From: CAYLNH01 sp964384625
Lineage (GTDB): Bacteria > Verrucomicrobiota > Lentisphaeria > JABSQK01
NCBI GenBank assembly: GCA_964384625.1
Contig: CAYLNH010000048.1
Coordinates: 1 to 33,617 of the forward strand
DNA length: 33,617 nt
Direction: 5' to 3'
Part shown: piece after piece, positions 17,027 through 24,969 of the stretch
Numbering within the stretch: position 1 is the first letter of the stretch
How the letters are laid out: each line of letters opens with the position of its first letter
Translations under genes and position numbers: made by a program
The notes under the pieces: generated by a model
Database searches by the model: none
The model's input: only the letters and a program-made list of their open reading frames with translations
What the model was told of the DNA's origin: nothing

Positions 17027-17877
17027 TGTTTGCCGGTCTCCGCGTCCTTGTTGATCTCAGGTTTCTCGTGCTTGATTAAGGTGGCGTAGAATCGGCCGAC
17101 AACAACCTCGCTGGCGATTTTTACCGGAACGCGATCCTGGTCGTCGCTGATCCACAACTGCAGCTTGGCGTTCTTACTCTTCTTGAAGACACCGCGCAGA
17201 TCCTTCAGGTCGGGCTCTACCAGGTACGCGTTGTATTCCTTGCCGTTGGCTTTGACTTTCTCGCGCTTGACAATGTCGGCGCCGCTGTCGACACAGCGTT
17301 TACCGTCGGACACGCGCACCTCGATGCGCTTGCGACCGGCATAGTCGAGGGCCCGGACATAATAGAACATGGCCAGCGAATCCAGGGCGTTGGGTTTGAC
17401 CGGACGCAGGCCGCGGTCGACGCCGGTCTTCATGTACTTCACTTTGTTCTTGTCCCAGTAGAAATCGAGGAGGACCCATTTCTTGCCCTTGCCGTCAAGC
17501 TGGCGGGACACATAGCGCAGCGACCGGCGCAGGTCCTTGGACACATAAGAATGAATGTAGGTGCGGACCTTGTAGATCTTGTCGGCGTAGTCGTTGGTCA
17601 CCGCCTCCATGACGAAATGCCAGGCGTCCTGACCGCGGATCGTCGCGTCCTTGTCGACATAGACGCGCAGTTCGCCGACCGGAATCTTGTTCCAGACGAT
17701 CTTGTAGGTCAGGCGTTCGCCGGGCGCGAAGGCCGGGGTCAACTTAGGCAGCTTCTTCTTTTTCGGGTCGGGGGCAGCCGGCTTGCCTTTCGCCGCCGGT
17801 TTCGCGGCCGCGGGATCCGCACCGAACATGGGGGTACAGGAGAGAGCCAGCACAATCGCAATCAGAACGGACTTCAT
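17023..17877 (-). CDS. DUF3108-family exported protein
   Basis: 284 residues. The signal peptide MKSVLIAIVLALSCTPMFG is followed by a Lys/Pro/Ala-rich linker (about 20-46). A DUF3108-like domain begins at APGERLTYKIVWNKIPVGELRV and runs almost to the C-terminus, with the usual features: a shared first strand, YVRALDY in the middle and LWISDDQDRVPVKI near the end. The family is periplasmic and of unknown function. Its 4-base overlap with the AsmA-like gene argues for a joint envelope role, perhaps handling or detecting lipid or LPS intermediates; that part is inference. It lies 91 bases downstream of a glycosyltransferase gene on the same strand. Confidence 0.8.
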   Translation of the reverse strand: MKSVLIAIVLALSCTPMFGADPAAAKPAAKGKPAAPDPKKKKLPKLTPAFAPGERLTYKIVWNKIPVGELRVYVDKDATIRGQDAWHFVMEAVTNDYADKIYKVRTYIHSYVSKDLRRSLRYVSRQLDGKGKKWVLLDFYWDKNKVKYMKTGVDRGLRPVKPNALDSLAMFYYVRALDYAGRKRIEVRVSDGKRCVDSGADIVKREKVKANGKEYNAYLVEPDLKDLRGVFKKSKNAKLQLWISDDQDRVPVKIASEVVVGRFYATLIKHEKPEINKDAETGKQ

Positions 17878-17968
17878 GGCGCGTTCCTTTCAGCTTGCCG
17901 GCGGGGCCAATGGCCTGGCCGGCCGGCGTGGTGCGAAGTTGCAGGCTGTTTCCGGAACGACAGCCCCG

Positions 17969-18775
17969 TCAAGGTTGTTTGTTCACGCGGTTGCGTTCAA
18001 CCTTGTCGGGCGGGCATTTCTGCCGTTCCCACAACTTGGCGTATTTGTTGAATACATAGTGGCTGTTGTTGACGGCAATGATGAAGCCGGGCATCCCGTC
18101 GAGGAACCCGCGCTTCAGAACGTACTCCCGCAGGAAGCGGAAGATGGGATTGCCGATCATGTGCACAAGTGAGGCTTTGCCGCCTTCCCTGTCCATGTCT
18201 TCGGACGCCGTCGTGGAGTATTTATTCAGGGTCTGCAGTTGTGCCGAGACGTCGGCATAGGTGTAGTGATAGTAGTAGTGGCGGAATTCGCTGACATTGC
18301 TTTCCACTTCGACCTTGGCATGCAGGGCCCCCTTCCAGGAGCCGTGACGGCGGTTGTACAGCCGGATCTCGCGATCCGGCACCCAGCCGCCGTGCAGAAT
18401 CCAGCGGTCCATGAAAAAGGTCCGCCGCTGCGCCTGAAAGCCGTGGATCTGCCGGTCGTCTTCGAGTTTGACGTTCTCTTCCAGGACCTTGATCATTTCG
18501 TCCGCCAGCGCCGCCGACACTTCCTCGTCCGCATCAATAAACAGCACCCAGTCGTGGGTGCATTGTTCCTGCGCGAACTGGTACTGGTCACGAAAGCCCG
18601 GCCAGGCCCGCTGAATCACCGTGTCGGTGTGTTGCCGAACCAGCTCCAGCGTGCCGTCGGTACTGTAGGAATCGACCACCACAATCTCGTCGGCAAACGC
18701 GACGCTCTGCAGGGCGCGATCAATCGTGGACTCGTTGTTATAGGTCAGGACGTATGCCGAAATGGGCACGGTCAT
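17969..18775 (-). CDS. Family 2 glycosyltransferase, WaaE/KdtX-like
   Basis: 268 residues. A GT-A fold N-terminus shows ISAYVLTYNNESTIDRAL, then VVVDSYSTDGT and the metal-binding D81-A82-D83 in VLFIDADEE. The pattern matches LPS-core glycosyltransferases of the WaaE/KdtX type, which use nucleotide sugars at the cytoplasmic face of the inner membrane; the exact sugar is unknown. The chosen ATG has AGAGGA 8 bases upstream; a longer frame to 18826 lacks support and would add 17 unusual residues. A 13-base palindrome (GCAGTTcAACTGC, 18793-18805) lies just ahead of the ribosome binding site. Confidence 0.85.
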   Translation of the reverse strand: MTVPISAYVLTYNNESTIDRALQSVAFADEIVVVDSYSTDGTLELVRQHTDTVIQRAWPGFRDQYQFAQEQCTHDWVLFIDADEEVSAALADEMIKVLEENVKLEDDRQIHGFQAQRRTFFMDRWILHGGWVPDREIRLYNRRHGSWKGALHAKVEVESNVSEFRHYYYHYTYADVSAQLQTLNKYSTTASEDMDREGGKASLVHMIGNPIFRFLREYVLKRGFLDGMPGFIIAVNNSHYVFNKYAKLWERQKCPPDKVERNRVNKQP

Positions 18776-18813
18776 GGGAGCAATCCTCTGAAGCAGTTCA
18801 ACTGCAGACACCC

Positions 18814-18858
18814 GGGGAAACAGCACCGGGATACTCCACGGAGTAATCGGTGTTCCCC
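18814..18858 (-). terminator. Composite hairpin between the cNMP-binding gene and the glycosyltransferase
   Basis: Nested complementary blocks: GGGGAA (18814-18819) with TTCCCC (18853-18858), CACCG (18824-18828) with CGGTG (18848-18852), and TACTC (18832-18836) with GAGTA (18841-18845). Together they make about 16 pairs with one bulge and one small internal loop. It could end transcription of the cNMP-binding gene or regulate the downstream glycosyltransferase. No U-run follows. Confidence 0.3.
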
Positions 18859-18880
18859 GCCGTATCTCATCAACGGCGGC

Positions 18881-19261
18881 CTACCAGAACTGCCACCACT
18901 TCTTCTGCATCAACTGCTGGTTCGCCGTATCGACACGCGCCGCCATCGACTTGAGCAGCAGGATGGCGAGCTCGGGGTTCTGGCGCAGGAACGTCAGGAG
19001 GTCCTCGATCACGTACAGCTTGCTCGGCTGAACAACGGAGACCGTCGCGCCGCGGGATTTCCCCAGCAGCGCCGACATCTCACCGAGAATCGCGCCTTCT
19101 TCCGTGATCCGGTTGATCTCCTTGCCGTCAATACTGACGCAGACCTCGCCCTCGCTGAGGATATACACGCTGGTGCCCGGCGAGCCCTCCTCGATCAGCA
19201 CCTCGTTGGCGTCGAACTCGTGCTCCTGCACATTCATCAGAACCAGTTGCGGAATAATCAT
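18881..19261 (-). CDS. Stand-alone cyclic-nucleotide-binding-domain protein
   Basis: 126 residues, consisting of one CRP-like beta-barrel domain. It shows EFDANEVLIEEGSPGTSVYILSEGEV and the phosphate-binding cassette GEMSALLGKSRGATV, with the conserved Glu and Arg that contact the cyclic nucleotide in the family. No DNA-binding, kinase or membrane domain is attached; the C-terminal helix ends in a Trp-rich KKWWQFW tail that might contact a partner or membrane. AAGGAG lies 8 bases before the ATG. It is preceded by a small unknown gene (32-base gap) and followed by an LPS-type glycosyltransferase. The ligand (cAMP, cGMP or none) cannot be told from sequence. Confidence 0.85.
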   Translation of the reverse strand: MIIPQLVLMNVQEHEFDANEVLIEEGSPGTSVYILSEGEVCVSIDGKEINRITEEGAILGEMSALLGKSRGATVSVVQPSKLYVIEDLLTFLRQNPELAILLLKSMAARVDTANQQLMQKKWWQFW

Positions 19262-19292
19262 CCCTCGATCTCCTTATCTGTGGCAGTTGTCG

Positions 19293-19544
19293 TCATAAAA
19301 GCCGGTCGTCGCGGTCGATCCGGTCGGCCAGCCGGTCGATCAGGGCGGCCATGGACTGGTCGAACACGACGTGGCAGCGTTCGTCTTTCTCAGCAGCCAG
19401 GCAGAGGATCATCTCCTGCCCGGCCACCCCCAGGAAGAAGCCGCACTCCCACCCCTGGCCCTGCAGGGACCTGACCTCGTCGCGACAATGCGCCGGCAGG
19501 TTCGGGAGGACCCTGGCCAATCTGGTCTTCGCAGCGTCCTTCAT
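19293..19544 (-). CDS. Small protein of unknown function
   Basis: 83 residues. I do not recognise a family. The N-terminus is basic (MKDAAKTRLARVLPNL), the middle is mildly hydrophobic (CGFFLGVAGQEMILCLAA), and the end is acidic with a predicted helix (MAALIDRLADRIDRDD). It has three cysteines and no signal peptide. AGGA lies upstream of the ATG with slightly long spacing. Codon use matches its neighbours. The 32-base gap to the cyclic-nucleotide-binding gene suggests the two are co-transcribed, so a functional link is plausible but unproven. Confidence 0.6.
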   Translation of the reverse strand: MKDAAKTRLARVLPNLPAHCRDEVRSLQGQGWECGFFLGVAGQEMILCLAAEKDERCHVVFDQSMAALIDRLADRIDRDDRLL

Positions 19545-19668
19545 GATTCAGCAATTCCTGCGGCCGGCAACAAGCACCGGCCATGCAGTAATATGCAAGC
19601 TGCGAGGCCGATTGCAACGCCGTCCGCGAGACGTCATCCAGCCCTCCCGCACGCCGGCCCGACCGGCG

Positions 19669-20559
19669 TTACCCGGCTTTGGTGACCACGTCGAGCGGGG
19701 CGTCGCCGCGGCGGACATGCAGGTCGCGCTGCGGGAACGGGATCTCGACGTCGTGGTCGCGAAAGACGCGGTCGATCTGGCGGTGCAGTTGGTCGAGCAC
19801 TTGCGGCTTGTGGCGGCTGTCCCGGATCCAGGTGTACAATTCGAAGTTCAGGGAGGAATCGCCGAACGCCGTGAACAGCACCTGCGGCTCCGGCTTTTCC
19901 AGGATCTCCTCACAAGCTTTTGCTGCCTGCTGCAGACAGTCCGTTACCAGATCGATATCCGAACCGTACGCCACGCCCACCGGCAGCTTGATCCGGATCT
20001 TCGGATCGCCGTAGGACCAGTTGATCAGGTTGTTCTCCAGCAACTTCGAATTCGGGATGATGATCGATATGTTGTCGACCGAGTTGACCACCGTCGTCCG
20101 CAGGTTGATCTGGACGACGTCGCCCCAGATATCATCCACCGTAATGCGGTCGCCGATCTTCACCGGTCGTTCAAACAGCAGCATGATGCCGCTGACGAAG
20201 TTGTTGACCAGGTTCTGAAAACCGAAACCGATACCGACGCCGAGGAAGGCAACCAGCGCCGTCAACCCGGCCAAGGGCACGTTCATGGACGTCAGCGCGA
20301 CATAGACGCCGCCGATCAGGATGCAGTAGTGGATCACCCGCAGCAAGGCGAAGGAAAGACCCGGGTCCAGTTTGAAACGCGGGAACATGCGCTTCTGCAG
20401 GATGATCCGGACCACCTTCGACAGGATGACCGCGAGGATCATCACGACGATGGCGATCACGATGTGGCTGAGCGTGACTTTGTGTTCCTGCAGATGAAAC
20501 AAGGGGACCTCGTAAACAAAATCCCATACCTGTTTCAGGGTCTCCTGCCATTTTTCCAT
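19669..20559 (-). CDS. MscS-family small-conductance mechanosensitive channel
   Basis: 296 residues. Three membrane helices are seen (about 28-52, 68-90 and 97-132). The third contains the Gly/Ala-rich pore segment VAFLGVGIGFGFQNLVNNFVSG, followed by the beta domain with VKIGDRITVDDIWGDVVQINLRTTVV and the family motif IIIPNSKLLENNLINWS. Length is close to E. coli MscS (286). It should open under membrane tension to release solutes during osmotic downshock. The ATG at 20559 was preferred because it has an AAGGAAA element about 10 bases upstream; the frame extends to 20616 without a better site. It is followed by the small unknown and cyclic-nucleotide-binding genes after 125 bases. Confidence 0.93.
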   Translation of the reverse strand: MEKWQETLKQVWDFVYEVPLFHLQEHKVTLSHIVIAIVVMILAVILSKVVRIILQKRMFPRFKLDPGLSFALLRVIHYCILIGGVYVALTSMNVPLAGLTALVAFLGVGIGFGFQNLVNNFVSGIMLLFERPVKIGDRITVDDIWGDVVQINLRTTVVNSVDNISIIIPNSKLLENNLINWSYGDPKIRIKLPVGVAYGSDIDLVTDCLQQAAKACEEILEKPEPQVLFTAFGDSSLNFELYTWIRDSRHKPQVLDQLHRQIDRVFRDHDVEIPFPQRDLHVRRGDAPLDVVTKAG

Positions 20560-20642
20560 GAGGCCGTTTCCTTTCCAGATTCGATTCGCCAGGCAATCCC
20601 TCCTTATCCCATCCATTCCTCATCGCCGCCGCTTCAAGTCGA

Positions 20643-20675
20643 AAATATGCCGCCCGCTTCGACAATTCCGGGCGG
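20643..20675 (-). terminator. Rho-independent-type terminator of the glycoside hydrolase gene
   Basis: On the minus strand CCGCCCG (20675-20669) pairs with CGGGCGG (20656-20650) across a 12-base loop, followed by CATATTTTC. The 7-bp GC stem with a U-rich tail lies about 100 bases beyond the stop of the large CBM9/hydrolase gene and upstream of the mscS start. Confidence 0.45.
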
Positions 20676-20715
20676 CTGCGGGCGGGATTGGTCAGCGGCC
20701 GGGCTTGGCGTCACG

Positions 20716-20750
20716 GCTGCGTCCCGACGCCGGCGACGCCGGGACGCAGC
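20716..20750 (-). repeat. 10-bp perfect inverted repeat downstream of the hydrolase gene
   Basis: GCTGCGTCCC (20716-20725) and GGGACGCAGC (20741-20750) with a 15-base GC-rich loop. It lies 24 bases past the hydrolase stop, before the terminator-like hairpin at 20643-20675. It probably stabilises the 3' end of the transcript. Confidence 0.4.
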
Positions 20751-20773
20751 GGGATTGGCGGACGGCCGGAGGA

Positions 20774-23700
20774 CTACCGGTAACAGCGGACGTCGTCGAT
20801 GGCGCTGATGGCCGTTCGACGGCCGCCGAAGACCACCGTGGCGCTCTGCAGCAGGGCCTTGCCGGTGCCGTCGCAGATGTTCATGCCTTTGACAGCGAGG
20901 CTGCCGGCGGCCTTGCCGTCGACCTTGAAGGTAAGCTTATTATCGTTCCAGGCCAGCTCGAACTCGTGCCAGCCGGGAGTCAACGCCGGGCCCGTGACCG
21001 GGGTGCCGATCTTCTTGCGGCCGGCGACCAGGCCGATGGTCACCACGCCGCCTTTGCCGGCGGTCACCTGCACCGTCGGCACAATCGGTTTCACCGGCTT
21101 ACGGACGCGGCCCATGGCGGTTGCCACGATGGCGCCGTGCGGTTTGTTCTTGACCTTGGCAAGGAAGCGGATACGCCCCCGTTTCTCAGTCACATTCAGG
21201 TGCGGCCAGATGGAGACGCCCTGCCCTGTGGCCAGCACTTTGCCGGTCTTGCCGGCGACCAGGGAGAGTTTGCCGCCGTGCTTGCCGCCGGGGATAAAGG
21301 CAGCGTTGCCGGTCGCCAGTTCCGCCAGGACCCCCTTGTCGAACGTCGCCTTGAAGGACTCGTCCCCGGCGCCGGCCGGGCGCTCAATCACGTGGACCGC
21401 GACATAGTCGCGCTTGAGCACGGGGACTGTGAAGCCCGCGGCCGTCAGTTTGACGTCGGCGCCGGTTTCGCCGTCAACGGCGAAGGAGCGGTTCCGGTCC
21501 AGGCCGAGTCTGGCGAAGTCCACGGCGACGTTGACCGGTTTGTCCTCGCGGGAGATATTGACGACCCAGGCGAGGAAGCGGTTGCCGACTTTATGGATTG
21601 ACACCATGCAGTCGGAGGTCTTGGTAGTCACCGGGTTTTCGGGTTTCCAATAGCCGATAAACTCGACATCGGGGCGGTAGAACTGGCCTTCCTGTGCCAT
21701 GATATTCCACTCGCGCACCTGTTCGGGGATGATATCATGCGCCTGCACCCAGCCGACAAACTGATGGGTATGCTTGGGTTCGTAGACGGTGGCGTGCCGT
21801 TGCGACTGACACATCATCGTCATGGCGCCGCCGGCACACCCGGCACTGCCGATGGCCCGCATGCGGCCGGCCGGGAGGACTTCGATGTAGTCGAACTTCT
21901 CATCCGTCGGCTCGACGTTCTCGCCTTCGAAAAAGATACCGCCGTACCAGGAATGATAGGCCGCGCCGGACGAGATATGCTGCCACAGGTTCGGCGCCGG
22001 CCGGCCGTTGGCGTCGAACATGTAACGCATGCGTTTGAAGTAGTTGCGCAGCCCGATGTAGTTGTACGCGGGCTGCAGCCGGCCGTCCGGCCGGTAATAG
22101 GCGTTGCCGGTGATGAAGTTCTTCTCGAGGGCAAGGTAGTTTTCATCAATATACAGCCCGCGGAAGCCGGACTTCTGCACCCACTGCTGGTAGTGGTAGA
22201 CACGGAAGTCGTTGGGCCCCTTACTCGCGGTGCAGTTGGCATTGCTGCGATTGCCGGGGGTTGCGCCCCAGTCCACACTGTAACTGTCGAACTTATGGCC
22301 CAGGTAATCCTGGTACCGACCGACTGAGTGCGCGATGGAGCCGACCATCGGGCGGTGTCGGATTTCGGTCGGCGGACCAAAGCGATCGAAAAACTTCCTG
22401 GACTTCTCGAAGCTCCAGGCGAATGGGCTGCAGTAGTACGGCCAGAGTACCGCCCAGTTGGCGCCGTTTCCGGACCAGAAATAGGTGTTCCTGGCGTTCG
22501 GCAGGGCCTGCGTGTTCTGGCTGCAGATAATGGTGCGCCACCCGTCAGGCAGCGGCCGGGAGGGGAACGTCATATAGCCGTACTGCACGGTGGTCGCCTG
22601 CTTGAGTTCGGTCGGGACTTCAATGAAATGAATCCGCAGCGTTACGGTGCCGTTCTCGCGCACGAGTTCCTGGGTCGGCAGGCTTTTGTCGTCGTCGGTA
22701 ATCCAGCCTTCATCGCTGTCGGCAAACCAGAGGAAAGCGCGGTCGGAATTGGTCAGCCAGACATACGGGACGAAATCGCCGATGAGCATGCCGCTGGCGG
22801 TTTGCCGGCTGTCCCAGCGTTTTGGGGTCACGTCGTGCACGGCGGCCCAGCCGCCGGCGGTGGTGCAGTAATGCGTTGCTTCGCTTTCCGGCAGGACGAT
22901 CTCCAGGAAGAGCTTATCCACCCCGGCGCTGTCGCCGGCCGGGGCGATGGTCAGGTTATTGAGCACGAAGCCGTCGAACTCGGCTGTCGCCTTGTTGCTG
23001 AGTTTCAAACCGGCGCCGGCGCCGGTGCCGGTTAACTCCACCTGCGCCTCGACGTGTTTGCCTTTCGTCGGCGCCGACGCTTTGATCAGCACCTCCTTGC
23101 CGTCCTGCACGGCAACCAGCCGCATCTGCTTCACCTGTTTGACGCCGCCATTGTCGATCGACTGCAGCAGGCCGAGGCCGTCCAGTTCGAGTTTGCGATT
23201 CCAGACGCCGACCGTGCCGCCGGTGCAGGTCACCGGGGTCCACGGCTTGATCACCTTGTCGGAAATGCCGATGCTGTTGTCGGCCCACTGGAACTTGTAG
23301 CGCAGCAGGTCAACCTCTTTCTTCCCGGTCTTCAGGATCGTACCGGCTTTATCCTTGACGGCTACTTCTACCACAACCTTGCGGGCGGGCGTCTTGGGCG
23401 GGAGTTTTTTCAACGGCAGCATGGGCTGCTTTTCCTGACCCTTCTTCAGCTTCTTGTTGGCGGCCTGGCGCCGGCTGTTCTCGTCCTTGATCTTCTTGTT
23501 CTCCCATTCCAGCGCGTTGATCTTCGCATAAACCTGAACCGGGACTTCGACCTTGTTGAGATAGAAGTGCGTATTGGAATACCACTCCTTGAAGCCCGGC
23601 AGCGGATGCGTCAGGAGGACCTTGCCGGTGGCGACGTCCACCAGCTTGATATCGCCGCCGACAACGGCTTCGCGCGGCGGCAGATCGATGATGTCGGCCC

Positions 23701-24805
23701 GAAGGATCATGACATTGTTCTCGGGACCGTAGTTGACCATGAGGTCGAGCTCTCTGGCTTCGCGACCGCCGGCGCGGGTCGGTTTCTTTGGTTTCCAGCC
23801 GCTGACCACATAGGGAAAGCTCTGCTTGAAGATGGCGTTGCCCCCGGCGGTGCCGGTGATGGCGAAGTAGCCCTTCTTGCCGGGCAGCTCGCCGGTCAGC
23901 GTCAATTCCTCGCGACCGCCGGCTTTGACCTTGACCGTCTTCTTGATGACCTTGTCGCCGGCCGCCGGCTTGATCTGCTGCTGCAGCCGCAGTTCCACGG
24001 TGACATCGGCGGGGGCGTCATCGGCGCCGACGACGCCGATCTTGAAATTGTATTTGCCGCTGAGGGCGGAGGTGATGTTGTGCACCTGCAGGACGGGGGA
24101 GTCCATCTTCAGGTGGACCTTGGGATGCTGGCCCAACTCCGCGAACCCCTGGGTGATGGACCAGGACGCCTGCGCCCGGGACTTGGCGCCGGGGCAGGTC
24201 CGGCAGATCAGGAAGCGCCATGCATCGCCGTCCTTGACGCTGTCGAAGCCGTCGAAGTCTTTCACGGGAATTGCCGCTTCAATGATGTACTGGGTGTCGG
24301 TTTCCGTAACTCCCAGCGTCCAGTTCCCTTTCCAGCCCTGCGCCGTATAGCCGCGGGTCGGGATCATCTTCTGGTCGAGTACGGCCGGATACGTGTTGAT
24401 CACATTCTGGTAGGTCTCCGGCACCAGCGTCGGCGGCGTGACCCAGATCTCGATCGACGGATCACCGAAGGAATAGCCGTCATTCTCGCGGACGCTCTTC
24501 CAGAGCTTCCACTCACGGTCGCCGCGAATCGCGTGGACCAGGAAATAGAAGTTCTTCTCATCGAATCCGACGGACATTGTGGTCTTTGCCTGCTGCAGCG
24601 AATGATCGAACGGCGTCATCATGCCGGACGTGGTGAAGGCTTTGTCCCATTCACCGGCGCCGATTTTCCCGTCGATCTTCGGCGGTTTGATTTTGCGCGC
24701 GGTAAACTCGCCGATCGGCAGACGCGCCTTGCCGCCGCCGGCCCACAGACCATTCGTGACGAATACCAGGCACAGCAGTGCCAACCAATGATGCTTACGA
24801 ACCAT
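20774..24805 (-). CDS. Giant secreted CBM9-like / DUF6067-type glycoside hydrolase
   Basis: 1343 residues. The signal peptide MVRKHHWLALLCLVFVTNGLWA is followed by a CBM9/DOMON-like domain (about 30-240, with PPKIDGKIGAGEWD). A long beta-rich middle comes next. The predicted TIM-barrel hydrolase-like region (about 790-1080) contains GLYIDENY (Asp887, Glu888), a candidate acid pair, and FEGENVE. Beta domains and a LamG-like C-terminus (about 1190-1340, GWHEFELAWNDNKLTFKVDG) complete it. It resembles DUF6067/GH123-type proteins that are abundant in Lentisphaerae; the substrate is unknown. GAGGAG precedes the chosen ATG; a longer frame to 24838 would bury the signal peptide. It has its own promoter (24845-24872) and sits downstream of a pseudopilin-like gene and a GntR-type regulator. 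Confidence 0.75.
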   Translation of the reverse strand: MVRKHHWLALLCLVFVTNGLWAGGGKARLPIGEFTARKIKPPKIDGKIGAGEWDKAFTTSGMMTPFDHSLQQAKTTMSVGFDEKNFYFLVHAIRGDREWKLWKSVRENDGYSFGDPSIEIWVTPPTLVPETYQNVINTYPAVLDQKMIPTRGYTAQGWKGNWTLGVTETDTQYIIEAAIPVKDFDGFDSVKDGDAWRFLICRTCPGAKSRAQASWSITQGFAELGQHPKVHLKMDSPVLQVHNITSALSGKYNFKIGVVGADDAPADVTVELRLQQQIKPAAGDKVIKKTVKVKAGGREELTLTGELPGKKGYFAITGTAGGNAIFKQSFPYVVSGWKPKKPTRAGGREARELDLMVNYGPENNVMILRADIIDLPPREAVVGGDIKLVDVATGKVLLTHPLPGFKEWYSNTHFYLNKVEVPVQVYAKINALEWENKKIKDENSRRQAANKKLKKGQEKQPMLPLKKLPPKTPARKVVVEVAVKDKAGTILKTGKKEVDLLRYKFQWADNSIGISDKVIKPWTPVTCTGGTVGVWNRKLELDGLGLLQSIDNGGVKQVKQMRLVAVQDGKEVLIKASAPTKGKHVEAQVELTGTGAGAGLKLSNKATAEFDGFVLNNLTIAPAGDSAGVDKLFLEIVLPESEATHYCTTAGGWAAVHDVTPKRWDSRQTASGMLIGDFVPYVWLTNSDRAFLWFADSDEGWITDDDKSLPTQELVRENGTVTLRIHFIEVPTELKQATTVQYGYMTFPSRPLPDGWRTIICSQNTQALPNARNTYFWSGNGANWAVLWPYYCSPFAWSFEKSRKFFDRFGPPTEIRHRPMVGSIAHSVGRYQDYLGHKFDSYSVDWGATPGNRSNANCTASKGPNDFRVYHYQQWVQKSGFRGLYIDENYLALEKNFITGNAYYRPDGRLQPAYNYIGLRNYFKRMRYMFDANGRPAPNLWQHISSGAAYHSWYGGIFFEGENVEPTDEKFDYIEVLPAGRMRAIGSAGCAGGAMTMMCQSQRHATVYEPKHTHQFVGWVQAHDIIPEQVREWNIMAQEGQFYRPDVEFIGYWKPENPVTTKTSDCMVSIHKVGNRFLAWVVNISREDKPVNVAVDFARLGLDRNRSFAVDGETGADVKLTAAGFTVPVLKRDYVAVHVIERPAGAGDESFKATFDKGVLAELATGNAAFIPGGKHGGKLSLVAGKTGKVLATGQGVSIWPHLNVTEKRGRIRFLAKVKNKPHGAIVATAMGRVRKPVKPIVPTVQVTAGKGGVVTIGLVAGRKKIGTPVTGPALTPGWHEFELAWNDNKLTFKVDGKAAGSLAVKGMNICDGTGKALLQSATVVFGGRRTAISAIDDVRCYR

Positions 24806-24844
24806 GATGTCTCCTCGGATGTTGTTGTCTCTCCGCAAAACTCA

Positions 24845-24872
24845 ATTGTACTCCCCCCTTGGCGTCTTCCAA
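24845..24872 (-). promoter_or_regulatory. Promoter of the large hydrolase gene
   Basis: Reading the minus strand: TTGGAA (24872-24867), a 16-base spacer and TACAAT (24850-24845). The predicted start near 24838 leaves a leader of about 33 bases before the ATG at 24805. It lies in the 164-base gap after the pseudopilin-like gene, so the hydrolase can be transcribed apart from the regulator. Confidence 0.45.
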
Positions 24873-24969
24873 CCCGGACCGCGACCGGCAGGCGCCCGGG
24901 CTATTGGCCGTAGGTCGCTTTACTCCAGTGCCAGAATCTTTCGTTCCTCTGCTGTGTCGTTCTCGGTCA

